Notes under the pieces: generated by a model
Databases searched by the model: none
The model's input: the letters and a program-made list of their open reading frames with translations, nothing else
What the model was told of the DNA's origin: nothing
From: Ophioceras dolichostomum
Lineage: Eukaryota; Ascomycota; Sordariomycetes; Magnaporthales; Ophioceraceae
DNA: 64,000 nt
Assembly: GCA_003049485.1 (NCBI GenBank)
Contig: PYST01000217.1
Coordinates: 1-64,000, forward strand
Reading direction: 5' to 3'
Shown here: positions 1 to 12,180 of the stretch, piece after piece
Layout: each line of letters opens with the position of its first letter
Numbering within the stretch: the stretch's first letter is position 1
Program-made: the position numbers and the translations under genes

Positions 1-3000
1 GCATAAGCCGAAGGTCCAAGCCCGGTCCCTATCGATGTCAAGCCACCATTACCATCAATTCCAATAATGCCGTTCGAGAGGCCGGCGTCGGGGATTTCAC
101 TGGCTGTGACTGGCGAATCTGAAGCTTCCGCTGTGCTCTCGGGATTAAGCTGGCCAGAGAACTCGCTGCCGATGCAGTGGCAGTTTCGACCAGCATCCCA
201 CCAGACATGGAGTTGCCGAAGCTGGTCTGGGGAGGATTGGGCCGAGACTGTGAAGCTATCGCATCGACATCGGCTGTCTGACCGTCTCTGACACCGAGCG
301 ACACTGATCCAGAACCAGAAGCCGATTGGGGAGACTGCGACTCCGTAGTTGATTGGGACGTTGCGAGCTCCGCGCTTGAGCATACCAAAAGCCGAAACTA
401 CGTTAGCATCTGGTCCGGAAGTACGTGGATGAAGGGAAGCCATCGTAGGGATACGGCCGGGGCAAAAGTAGTAGGGGAAAGGTTCGTACGGTGACTTCTG
501 CAGCGGTCGAAACCGTGCTGCTTTCCTCTGTGGAAGTAGTGGGCTCTGAGGACTCAGTTTCCCGGCTCGATGAAGATCCCAAAGACGTGAATGGAGTAGT
601 CAAGGACGGAGCCCCTGAACTTAATGTTACAGCGCTCCCATCAGTCGACGAAGGTAGATTCGTTGCAGGGTCAGAGTGGGAGGAAGCTGAACTGAGTATG
701 GCCGATCCTGTGTCTGTTGCCTTCGATGTCGCTGAGCCGCCTTCCGAGTTAGAAACAGTCGAGTCTGCCAGATCTGACGAGCTCGCCAGATCTTACTATC
801 TGGTCCGGAAGCCGACAGTGAAGGAACTAATGACGGGATGCTACTCGTCGGATCCGTCGACGTGCCAGTGCCACTGCCATTGATCGTTGAGGTTTGGGCC
901 AGGCGCGTGCTCTGGTCGGAATCCGATGTAGTTTCGCTTGACGTTGGTGTCGAATCCTCGACTGTGGTTGGATCTACTTCGGTGATGGATTGCGACCCTG
1001 GTGTTGTCTGCGATGAAGCTGACATTAAACTCGAGGTTTCTGCTGTGCTTCCCGCGGTTGTCGGGTGACCTGAACTAGGAGGCTCCGCTGTCGACATCAA
1101 ATCTTGAGAGGATGAAGTGACAGGTGGTGCTAGCGTTGCCGTCGTTGAGGGGGCACTGGATGTTAACCATGAGTCCAGCCCGCCACTCGAATCAGAACCC
1201 GTGGGTCCTGCATTCTCAGGCTCGGTCGTGGCAGGGTCGCTGTTGGTACTTGAACGTGTCGTGCTAGGGATGCCCAAAGTAATCGTGGCGCTAAAGCCAA
1301 ACTGAGAACTGGAAGAGCTTGGCGACGCTACGGTTGATGTACTTGAGGTAATGCTCGAAGGAGTGCTAGATATTGAAGAGATAGGAGAAGAAATGGTAGA
1401 ACTGAGAGAAATAATAGGGGGCAAAAGATCGGGAGCGCCGCTCGTGTCAGAGGCGGGTCCGGATAACTGGCTAGAAGGAAGGCTGGCACCTAGAGAAATA
1501 CTAGCACTTAAAGAGAGGCTAGCACTCAGGGAAATGCTAACATCTAGACCCGAACTGGATGTATTCGAAGCAGAGGGTGACGGCGTGGAAAATATTGAGG
1601 AATGAGCAGATGAGGCTGTCGAGATAGAGAACCAATAGGGCCTAAAGAATCGGAAATGGTAGTGATCGAAGGAGAGCCTGAAGAAAGGCTAGCACTTACA
1701 GAGAGGCTGACATCTAGACTCGAGCTGGACTCGAGGGAGAGCCTGTCGCCGTGAGGAATATCGAAGAGACAAGGGAAGAGGCTGTAGAGATAATAGAACC
1801 AATAGGGGCTAGGGGGTCGGACGTGGTAGTTACTGAAAGGGAGCCGAAAGAAAGGCTGGCGCTAGCACCTAGAGAGAGGCTAGCACTGGCGGAGAAGCCA
1901 ACACCTACGCTCGAGGTATTCGAACTAGAGCCTGATGTTGTAGTGGGAGGTATAGAAGAAATGACAGAAGAGGCTGTAGAAACGAGAGAACCAATGGGTG
2001 ACTGAATATCGGAAGCAGTAGTGGTCGAAGGAGAGCTTAGAGAAAGGCTAGCACCTGCAGAAATGCCAACATCTAAACCCGAGGTATTCGCCGAGCCTAA
2101 CGTGGTGGTGGAAAGTATTGAAGAAATGACAGAAGAGGTTGTAGAAACGAGAGAACCGATAGGGGTTAAAGGATCGGACGTAGCAATGCTCGTAGCAGAG
2201 CCTGTTGACTGGCTCGAGGTAGGGCTGGGGCCTAGAGAAAGGCTAGCACCTTGCGAGATGCTAACATCCAAACCCGCGCTGGACGTGTCCGAAGTAGAGC
2301 CTGAGGCGGTGGTTGGAAGTATTGAAGAAACGACAGAAGATACCGTAGAAACTGGAGAACGAATAGGCGCTAAAGGATCGGAAGTGGTAGTGCTCGCAGG
2401 AGAGCTGATTGGCTGGCTGGAGTTCAGGCTGGAGGAGACTGGACTGGGGCTTAATATCGAGGAAATGACTGAAGAGGCTGTGGAAACGAGAGAACCAATG
2501 GGCGATAAAGGATCGGATGAGCTACTAGCACTAGTGCTCGAAGCAGGGCCAGATGACTGGTTCGAGGTAAGGCTGAGACCAAGAGAAATGCTAGCACTTA
2601 AAGAGAGGCTGACATCTGAACCCGAGCTAGACGTCGAACTCGAAATAGAACCTAACGTAATGATGGCAAGAAATATCGAAGAAATAACAGAAGAGGCTGT
2701 AGAAACGAGGGAACTAATCGGCAATAAAGGATTGGACGAGCTACCGGTGCCGGAAGCAAGTTAGATGCCTGGGTCGAAGTGGTGCCGGGACCTGAACTAG
2801 GGCTCAATACTGAAGAGGCGATAGAGGAAGCTGTAGAAACGAGAGACCCAATGGTAGTAGAGGATTGAAAGAGCTACTAATAGTGCTCGAGGCAGAGCCA
2901 GCAGCGGTGGAAGAGCTTGGCAAAGAAGAGGACGAGCCCGAAGAGGCGCTTGAGGAAGTCGAACTTGACGAGATTGACGAAGCTGTGCTCGACGAGGTGA

Positions 3001-3742
3001 GACTTGAGCTCGACGATGTAGTGCTTGACGGCACCGTGCTTGATGAAGTCGAACTAGACGAAGCTGAACTTGACGATGACTGGCTTGACGATATAGAAGC
3101 CGACGATGAGAAGCTTGTAGAGGTAAGACTTGAAGATGTAGACTGGCTGGATGATGATGAGCTCGATGAGCTGCTGGGTGAGCTCGACGAGCTGTTTGAG
3201 GAGCTGTTTGAGGAGCTGCTTGATGAGCTGCTTGATGAGCTGCTTGATGAGCTGCTTGATGATGGTCGAACTGCTTGAGCTGCTAGAGGAGCTGCTAGAG
3301 CTGGTCGACGTAGTAGACGTGATGGCAATGCTAGTGCTCGTCGTGGACATAGACGATGTGCTAGTGGCAGTGGGCGAACTCGACGTGGTAGATGTGGACG
3401 ACTGGCTTGTAGACGAACTGCTGCTGCCAGACGTCGTGGTGGAGGTCGAGGAGGTCGTCGGGGCCGGACAGCCGGTTGAGCCAGCTTCGGTTAAGCAACA
3501 GCACGCGGAGGAAATACACGTGGTGGAGCAGGCGGCGGCGGACGCTGGCTGGGAGATGATGGTGTTGAGGTCCCATGAGGCGCAGAACACAGTTGCCAGC
3601 AAGCCGTAGGAGCGCAGGCTCGTCGCACATCGGTCGGTGCAGCATGTTGTGGTTGTGGTGGCAGTCGAGGCGACGGGAACCACCCTTCCACTAACAAGGA
3701 GGAAAAGACAAAGGAGAAGAAGTTGCGTGTACTATGTATCAT
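1..3742 (-). pseudogene. Ser/Thr-rich tandem-repeat surface protein, frame broken
   Basis: The minus strand encodes almost only Ser, Thr, Gly, Ala, Pro, Leu and Ile, as in mucin- or flocculin-like fungal wall proteins. A cysteine-rich head (about 3660-3470, with CCTDRC and ACCCLTEAGSTGC) precedes poly-Ser tracts. Repeats of 50-75 residues follow, carrying the core PIGSLVSTASSVISSI and a LDVSISxGASLSLG segment; about nine cores lie between 2860 and 1400. The least repetitive part is at 1-600. No single frame spans the locus. Reading 5' to 3', the Ser-rich frame changes near 3265, 2850, 2770, 1720, 1640, 800, 410 and 150, mostly as one-base losses. An ATG at 3742 followed by a hydrophobic stretch could begin a signal peptide but needs one more shift. 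This could be a decayed gene, an error-prone assembly of repeats, or partly unrecognised introns. It continues past the left edge. No catalytic domain is visible. Confidence 0.55.
1714..2860 (-). repeat. Degenerate protein-coding tandem repeat, about 150-220 bp units
   Basis: Six copies of the core 'P-I-x-S-x-V-S-T-x-S-S-V-I-S-S-I' lie in one open frame at 1714-2724. A further copy at about 2840 is in another frame. Copies continue at about 1630 and 1410 in further frames. Unit length varies because the Ser/Thr spacers between cores differ. Confidence 0.75.
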
Positions 3743-6497
3743 GGCTCAGCGCCTATCACCAGAGGCGTCAAGGCATTGCGATGAGTGACTCCGGGGGTCA
3801 GGGGCTAGGGGACAGGTATCAGGGGTAAGCGATGATGACATAGAAAACGCAGAGGAATTACGTGTGTGTATTTTCCCGGCACACGCCAGGGTTAAGCGAA
3901 GGACGATGAAGGTGACAGGAGAGAAATACTGAGAAGCCTCGCCTCTCAAAAGAGACCTCGAAACGGGGGTCTTCTCTCATCCCAGTGTGCCTGCCGTTTC
4001 TATATAACCCCTCACCATCTGCCACAGATCCCCCCGCCATGAGAGGTCATGACGGTTTCTCGTTTGTTGACATCTTCACATCCCACCTGAGCCAAGTCAT
4101 TTCCCTGACGATGGCCCGTCTCCCACAAACACATGGCCGTCATGACTGGCCACCGTGAGGACGAGGTAGCTCTCGGGGTGGGCGATGGATCGATATCTGG
4201 GGCAAGGATGAGACATCACTACACACCTGGACCCCGTTGGCGGCATGGCTGAGACTGGCGGCTGGAATTCTGCGGACCAGTCACTGAGCGTCCCCGAATG
4301 TGCTGTAATCAGTACCGCAATCAGTACTGAGAAAACATATGGGCAAACAATGAGGCGGCGGGCGGCCAAGCTTCGTGCATAGTTGGATCTGAGACTATGT
4401 CGGCCTTCAGATCCGAATGCGGTCATGTATACGGCCCAAGCAAGTCAGTGGCGCGCAGATCGAAATTTTTCGCGTGCCTGCCGCGCACGACCAGCTCTGA
4501 AGGGCACAGTCACCGTCGTGCTGGCCGGCATCAACGGTAGGATGGATATATGATACTCAAAGATCGGTGACAAATAGCGAGTATCGCCCGCCGATAGAAA
4601 GTAAACAAGATACTCTGGGCGTTGCGCTATGGCTCCATGGCTTCAGGGGCAACGCATCCATGTGACAATGAAGCAAGCACGTTCCAGCGACTCCAAGGTC
4701 ATCGACGGCTCGCGATGACGATAGTATCAAGGGGATAGGACGACTGAGGAGGACTGGGGCGGACTGCATGTGACACAGGCTCAAGGTCAAGGGGAAGAGA
4801 CACAGCCAAGATTTCTCCTTTTTTTTGGAGATGATGAACAAGTCGTGATGGCCGATGAGTGGGGAACTCAAACTCGGGGGGAACGGTCCACATCGGCGCC
4901 GCGATGGCCGAGCCTTCCCCGCTAAAGGAAGATCCGGGCTGTGATCCGAGGGATCCGACTCGGCAGTACTTGGCTGGGATCCTAAGATGCTGGGCGACCA
5001 CACATCTCGCCTAACTCAAGAGCCGCAAAAGGACCAAGCCCTTGGCCAAAAAGACCTCATGCCAATACCCAAATGAGAAAAGGGACCAGCTGGTTTGTGA
5101 TATCGATTTTCCACAACGCCGCCCGGAACGGAGAGGGGGATAGATAGAGGTACCTTAGATAAACCACCAACGTATGCATTACTTCACACGACGCGCATGG
5201 CAGTAAATTCGGCATTTGACATACTCTGCATCGTTCGCGGGAGTGACACTTGTCGATGCTACTCAGCTCGAATGTGGGAATGGTTTCCTTCCACTCGTCG
5301 GGGGTATCTCGTATCTCGTACCTCTGACGCACAGAGAAGACTCTCACCACTCACTCACTTGGGTTGGGTGTACAGGACAAACACAAAAGCCCGCATCCCG
5401 CATGCAACTTTCTCCAGATTATCTTTTGGCCTGCCACAGAAAGGGGTGGAGGGCCGGTGGAGGAGCGGCCATGCCGGAATGACGCGGGGGACTTTTTTTT
5501 CTCTCTCCTTCATTTTCTTATCTGAGCGGCTGAAGCTATGGTTTTTTTTGCCTCCAAGCCAAGCCAAGGGAGAGCTGAAGCAAAGATAAGGCGGCCGGCC
5601 AGAGAAAAGACATATGACACTCCGAAAAAATCGCGCAGAAGACGGGCATCCCCAAACTCAGTGCCAGAATAGTGCAGTGCATACCTGCCCGGAGAGACCG
5701 TACATGATACATCACAAACTAGGGATGGCGAGCCTAGATAAGAGTCTTGGCCTCGGCCGCAATGGTCGAAACTATCGAATAGGAGAGGCACAATTCGCGG
5801 GGGGAAGCCTTGCCATGAGACAATGACGAAGCTGAAGCAGGCATGCATAAAACCAAAACTCCAACTACGGAGTAGCGTTGGCTATTATTGATGCGTTATC
5901 ACAAGCTACAATTTCACTCAAGCACCTAACATGCGCGGGGGGCTTTAGACATCATCACTCCAAACATACATACAATCATGTTCAGGGCCGATCGCGCACA
6001 CGACGAGAGAAAGAGACGGGACAGAAAAAGTTAGATCTTGGACCTAACTGGGGAACTTTGCGCCAAGTGGGTATTAGAAAATTTCAGTACGAGGAAGGAT
6101 GGTATTGTAAGAGAACAAAGGAGAAAAGAAGCGAAGAAAACACAGAGAGACAGAAACAAATAGAAATCCCCTTTACAAACAAGAGCAGAACAAAACATCC
6201 CAAGACGGTTGACTGTAGCTTGTGATGTTCCTGAGTAGGTAGGTAGGTAGATAGCAGTAAAACTGGTGCCGACTCTCACTCCAGCAGCAGCCGCTCTTTC
6301 TTCTTTTTGTGTTTTTTTTTCCCGAACCCCGTGCATGCATGCAAGCAAAGGTCTAGACTGGAGGGAGTATATATCACCAACCAACAAAACGCAAAATATT
6401 CGACCAACACCAAATCAGCATCAGCAGCAGGCAACTCTGGCGCTAGACAAGCTTATCTCACTGACTCCGGGAGGAGAGCTAGACAAGACAAGATAGA
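3743..6497. other. Intergenic, no supported gene
   Basis: This stretch holds the upstream side of the serine-repeat locus and the downstream side of the ammonium transporter. A TATATAA lies at about 4001-4007 on either strand. A (TAGG)n run lies at 6236-6250. Short ORFs here match no family and lack coding-like composition. Confidence 0.6.
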
Positions 6498-8491
6498 TCA
6501 AGACGAAGGCCGATCAGGGGTGCCCTTCTCATTCGCCACGGGGGTCGACACGGGGCTAGGCTGCGTCTGGCTCGTCGCCTTGCCGTTAACAAGGCTATCG
6601 TGGATGGTCTGGTGGCCCTCGACGCCCAGCTGCGGCACGACGGCGACGCCGTCCTCCTTCTGCGAGTGCTCGGCGGGCGTCCACGCGAGGTAGTCGCGGC
6701 GGACCTCGACGTAATCGTAAGCGAACTCGCCGTGCTGGTCGTCGTCCATGCCCAGGAGCTCGGCGCGCTCGTCCGCCCGCAGCTTCAGGCCGGGGATCAT
6801 GTCGATGATCTTGGCCAGGATCGCCGAAACAACAAATGCGTAGGCGGTGGCGGCCACGATGTACGCGATCTGGATGTAGAGCTGCTTGTAGTTCTGGTTG
6901 AGGAACCCTCCGTAGGGCAGACCGGTGTTGACGCCGTCGAGGCCGACGATGTAGTTCGCGCCGAAGAAGCCGTTGAAGACCAGGCCGACCATGCCGCCGA
7001 TGGCGTGCTCGGCGAAGACGTCGAGGGAGTCGTCGATGCGGAGGAGGAACTTGACTGTTGTTTCGGGTAACATCGTGTTAGTCAACTGTAGTAACTGTCG
7101 TGGCAGTGTTGATGGTAGAGAGAGAGAGAGAGAAAGAGAGAATCCATACTCTTGGTGCCAAAGTTGCAGCACACGCCGGCGGCAACGCCCAGGGCGATGC
7201 TAGCCCATGGAGGGATGAAACCCGAGGCAGGGGTGGCGGCGACGAGACCCGAGATAGTGCCTGAGCACCAGCCAACGAGAGACCACTTCTTGGCCAGGCG
7301 GAAATCGAGCAGACACCAAGTCATGGCGGCGAACATGCTATTTTTGACGCAGACGCGCTGTTAGTTTTGTTCTTTTTTTTCTTTTTCTCTACCCTCCATT
7401 GGGATAAAAGCCCAGGAAGGAGGAAGGGGGAGATAAATAAGCTTACCCAGTGAGGCAGGAGTTCCAGCAAGCCATGGCGGCACGCAGGTTAGCGCCAAAC
7501 GCCGAGCCGCCGTTGAAGCCCAGCCACCCGAACCACAGCAGGATGGTGCCCAGCGTGATGAGCGAGATGTTGTGCGGGCGGAAGTTGAGCATCATCTTCT
7601 CGTTCCTCCTGCCCAGCACCCACGAGTAAGCCAGGGCCGACACGCCCGACCCGATCTCGACGGGGCCTCCTCCCGCGTAGTCCAGCGCGCCGTACTTGAA
7701 CGCCCAGCCGTTGGGGTTCCACACCCAGCAGGCCAAGGGGCAGTACACGAGCGTGGCCCAGAAGAAGATGAACACCATGGCGGGCACGACCCTCCCGCGC
7801 TCGGCGGTGGCGCCGCTGACGAGCCCGGCCGTGACGGCGCAGAACATCATCTGGTACAGCGAGTAGAGCAGCTCCGGGATCAGGGGGGAGCCCTGGGAGG
7901 GCCGGCCGAGCACGCCGCGCAGGCCGAACGCCTTCAGGTCGCCGATGAAGCCGTTGGTCGCGTCGGTGCTGAAGGCGAGCGAGTAGCCCCAGAAGTACCA
8001 CTGGAACACGATCACACTGAACGACATCATGACGACCCAGATCTGGGAGAGGGCGGACTTCCTGCGCGCGAGGCCGGAGTAGAGGAAGGCGATGCCGGGG
8101 ACCATGATCAGGACCAGGCAGGAGGAGATCAGGATGAAGGCCTGGTCGCCTGACTGGTACCATTGGTTCAGGTTGGTTGTGGCTGTGGGAGAGCAGGTGG
8201 GGTTTTGCTTGTTAGTATCGCGGTCCCTCTGCTGTTGTTGATGCTGTGTGACATGATGATTCGTCCCCCGCTGTCTGTCTGAGTGAAAAAAAAAGGTAGG
8301 CAGTAAGGGGGGTACTCAGTACTCACTGGAATCACCACCGGTAGGCTCATCCGTGCCGGTCTGTTCATTATCACGAATCGAGGTTAGTTCCCTTCGTCGG
8401 GTCGCACATTTCAGGAGCAGTAGTGATGGTGGAAGTAGCAGTAGCAGGGACTTACAAAATTGGCCGGCGCCCCGGGTCCGACGTACGACAT
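6498..8491 (-). CDS. Ammonium transporter, MeaA/Mep1 type
   Basis: Plasma-membrane ammonium permease of the Amt/Mep/Rh family, 516 residues predicted. Exons: 8491-8456, 8360-8327, 8182-7447, 7337-7150 and 7054-6498, all with GT-AG introns. The hydrophobic core shows the family signatures: GIAFLYSGLARRKSAL near residue 53, the twin-helix region with LDYAGGGPVEIGSG, FGWLGFNGGSAFGAN, and the FLLRIDDSLDVFAEHAIGG segment. The first of the two pore histidines is Glu (about E199), which is the known state of the fungal Mep1/Mep3/MeaA group rather than Mep2-type sensors. The second (HAIGG) is retained. The hydrophilic C-terminal tail contains ELLGMDDDQHGEFAYDYVEVRR, the conserved cytosolic regulatory tail. 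The ATG at 8491 (MSYVGPGAPANF) was chosen because its donor joins exon 2 in frame. GATA-factor sites upstream suggest nitrogen catabolite control. Confidence 0.93.
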
Positions 8492-8703
8492 GGTTGCTAG
8501 CTTCTTCTGGTCGCCGTGCTGTATTTCCTTCTTCTATCTCTTCAGGCCCCGTTGCTTCGGAAATTGAGAGGAAGGGGAAGAGAAGAAATGGACGACTCGA
8601 CGAGGAGGGGGGACGAGGGGAAGGAATGTTAGGATGAACAAACAAAAAGTGAGTGAGAGAGAGGACGTGTGGTTGGGTATCAGATGTAAAACACGGAAAC
8701 TCT

Positions 8704-8981
8704 AGATAAGCAGAAAAAGAAGGTTTTCGGTGTAAGTGGAAAGGGTGTAAAAGGAGTGGCAAAAGCAGTGCTGTAAGTGGTTGGATCTGTCTGGTTATCT
8801 AAAGCCTCTCTGTCAGTTCGTCTCGTACATACGTCAGGTTTGTTTCCAGACAAGACGTACTAGACAGGACGGACAGACGGACGGATGGATGGACGGGAGT
8901 ACAGGTCTGGTCTGTTGTTCTTCGGTCGCACAACAGCAGAACGAAGAGAAGGGGAGAGTCGACAGGTCAGACTTTTTATCG
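8704..8981. promoter_or_regulatory. Cluster of HGATAR (AreA/NIT2-type) sites
   Basis: Three HGATAR hexamers lie upstream of the ammonium transporter ATG: AGATAA on + at 8704-8709, its complement TTATCT at 8795-8800, and TTATCG at 8976-8981. They sit about 210, 300 and 485 bp from the start codon. This motif is bound by fungal GATA factors that activate ammonium permease genes under nitrogen limitation. Single hexamers occur often by chance, so only the grouping is informative. Confidence 0.45.
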
Positions 8982-11900
8982 TGGGGAGTCCCTGGTTCAT
9001 ATATACATACGTTGTATACAAACGACCCGGAAGCACACGACTACTCCGACTAGTGTCCCGACTACTATGCGGGATGCAGTAGTAGCATCGAAGGGGGGTG
9101 GATGAGGGTGCACCCCCATGCAGTCGGCCATCATCCCTGTTCAAGGTCGGGCGGGGGGCTCGGAGAGGGCTCGCTCGCTCGTCGTCTCACTTTTCTCTTC
9201 GACACACCCCCATTCCAGTTCAGTTGTCTGTTCTGTCCCTCACCCGGCCGGGACGCCTCATGCGGGCGGGGAGGCCTAGCGTGGGCAGAAAAAAAAAGCG
9301 GTGATCTGTCAATCAGATGCAAGACCTTTCAAATGTGTGGACTGAGCAGATTTTTGTCCTTCTCTCGAAGCTGGACTCGACCAAGCAGTAGCTTTGCCCA
9401 CTCACTCCTTGCTTTGGAAATGTACCGAGTACGTGAATCTCAAACCCAGACTAGCCCGTGGCGTGAGTGAGTGGGTGGACGGGCGGGCGGCAATGGGAAT
9501 TGGAAAGTTCCCCCGTATCGTTGTACTACGGTACCTTTCTCTGTAACCTCGTCCTGGACCTGAACCTTGGGTTGACCCCCGCTCCTATCTTCTTCCAGGC
9601 CCTCCTCCTCCCACTTGACTCGTTTCCTCATTGCCGGGGCGGTTGTGAAGGGCAATTTTGACGGATGTACCTGGACTGACCCTGTCCCATGCAAACTTCA
9701 AAGAAAAGTTGCGAGGTATTAACTTCACCCCCTCAATCCCTCATCAGAGAATGCGCGGCATCGCAGCTGAACTTCAGAGTTCATGTTGGAATCTAGTGAC
9801 CTTCCTCGCTTTCGCAACTTGAACTATCTCTCTTGGCTGGTGCCCAAAGGAGGATGGATTGATTGCCAGAGCCACGAAAAGGGAAGAGGAGAAAAGGAAG
9901 AGTGATGGGTAATTGTTGGGGGAGGAGTGCATATAGAAGAGGCGCGAAGATCAGGGGACTTCCCTGGTTGAACAACAGCTCAGAGCTGGACCTGTCGTGC
10001 GGCTTCGGAGCAGACGTCAGCAGAGCTCATCAATGCATCAGACTGGTGAGAAAAAATTGAGCATCTCGCAGGTACGTACTAGTAGGTACTTCTCAGTTCA
10101 ACGCGGAGTGAAAGAAAAAGCACCCCTGCTGGCCTCTAAATGTGGGTTGCATTTTGATCGGCAGCGAAGGCTTGTGTTAGGGGGGCCAATAGAAACAAGT
10201 CATCAGGCTACCTGCATTTCGCTGATGATATCTCTCATTGATGATGAACGTCTTTTCACAGAATACTTCGCGGAACAGTCACTCGGGTGCATCATCATTA
10301 GTACCTTTGGATTTGGATGGGGTTTGTTGGTGTCAATGCATGGAAAGGAAGGAATGCTGCTGTGCGAGCAAGTTACTTGCAGGCTCACGCTCTGTTCGAC
10401 TCGTGCTGCTTGGGGCTATTCGGTAACTGGTGAAAACGCGAGGAAGCACGGGTCTAAGTTCTCGCTTTGTTGTCGGGGTATTCTGTTCCACCAGAACGAA
10501 GAACAATCTATTGCTGGACAGTCTCCCCATCATCCTCCCTGGTTTCGACTTTCTTTATTTTCTTCGTTTCTTGTTTCTCTTTGATCCTCCCGCTATGCCC
10601 GACGAGACATATGTCATCCTAAAACTGCTTATCTACCTAAGGTACCTAGCCAATCGTGAGACCGTATTGGACAGCGTCGTGTGGTGCCTGATGATGGAGC
10701 TTGGTAGCCCCCCACTAACGGAAGATGGCTGATGCAGGTGATTGATTGATGCCGCAAAGAAAATTTTCACAGCCTTTTTTCTCGTCGCCTTGCCCGCAAT
10801 ACCACGCCCTTCAGCTCCAGAATCACGCGGCAGACCCAAAATAGGCACGCTTCGGGGTAGACGAAACGATCATGCGCGCAGATTTTTTTTTTCACCCAGA
10901 TTCAAACTATTCCAACTTTTCCGTTCCTTCTTTCCCCCTTTCTCTTCCGTACCTTCGAGGATGCTATGTGCCCCTGATGATGAACTTCAAAGTTGTTTCC
11001 TCAAACGTTCTCGGCTGTCTGCCCAGTGTGCATGTCGGCGACTGCAGTCAGGTGCGGGGACGGCCAGGTGTGGCAGAGGGGTCTCCAAAACGTTGGCACG
11101 GTGGCTCCCGCCTTGGTTGCTCCCTCCTCCACCTCATCGCGGGACCACTTACCAGGGCTCCAATGTGGGGATCTTCCCTTTTCGAGCATTCTGTTACCAA
11201 ATCGTTTGTCGAGTCCCCTGCAAACTTTTAGAAAACTCTTCAACAGCTCAGCCAGTCCGACGAGGTCGATAGGGCAAAAGATTAAGGTCGTCAGAGACAG
11301 GCCGGGGCCCCAAGCTCTCCCAGGCTTCAGGCTTCGTCAATGGCCGATGGCTTGCAGGGAGGTCCCACAGCTCATCCAGACTCGACATCTCTTGAGGTCT
11401 GTCTGCCGCTGCTCACGATCTCGGGATGGAATCATGGATCTTTTCCCGCGAACCAGACCAATCACCACACACCCCCCTTGCTCCACTCCTTCCAGAACTT
11501 CTGTGCATGCTGCAAGCAGGAATATCCAACCAGTCAGCTCGCGACTTTCGAAGAGACTCGAGGGATTTGGCTGCTCTGAATCCGTTGAACTTCATCTTGT
11601 TCGAAAATGGCTGAGCTTTGCATTTTGGCCCCTCATTGATGCTGCTGGAAGGAGGAAGGGGGAGCGTGACGAAGGATGGAGTTATAATTGTTCCGGTGAG
11701 TGGGAGCCCGCGTCTTGGCATAAGACTGGACACACGCCCTGATGCGTGGCTGAAAGAAGCCGGGCTGTCCCAGCACGCCTGGAAAGTGAAACGGTTGACT
11801 AAACCTGTGAGGTCAAAGATCCGATCTCCGGCGCTGCTATCTGCGATCTTTGGGGGATTTTGTCATGGGCAAATGTCATTGATATAAAAGACGTGAACCT

Positions 11901-12144
11901 GGAGATTTCACGGGCCAGAGAACTAGAACTGGAACTGGAGCCGGCGAAGTATCCATTGCAGCGGTGTGAACTCTCTCCCTCCCATCATCTGCATTGTACG
12001 AGCTCCTCAACAAGCCTGGTGGAGGAGGAGACTGCACACGCCATGCATGTGACAGATGCCAGACAGCCACCTAGAAGCGTCGGTTTCCCGTGCATGGGCT
12101 ACCTACCACCTATCTGCCGTATAAAACTCTAGCCGGCCGACATA

Positions 12145-12180
12145 TGCTCCCGTCCCTGCTCCCGTCCCTGCTCCCATCCC
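12145..12180. repeat. 12-bp tandem repeat, three units
   Basis: Three consecutive copies of TGCTCCCGTCCC, the last with one G-to-A change. It is non-coding as far as can be seen. Confidence 0.8.

Noticed and set aside
4001..4160. 39-codon ORF following a TATATAA box
   Set aside because: The ATG is only about 30 bases from the box, leaving no room for a normal leader, and the peptide has no distinguishing features.
10993..11742. 249-codon plus-strand open frame in the 8.5-13.6 kb desert
   Set aside because: No domain, splice structure or coding-like composition; several frames are open here by chance.
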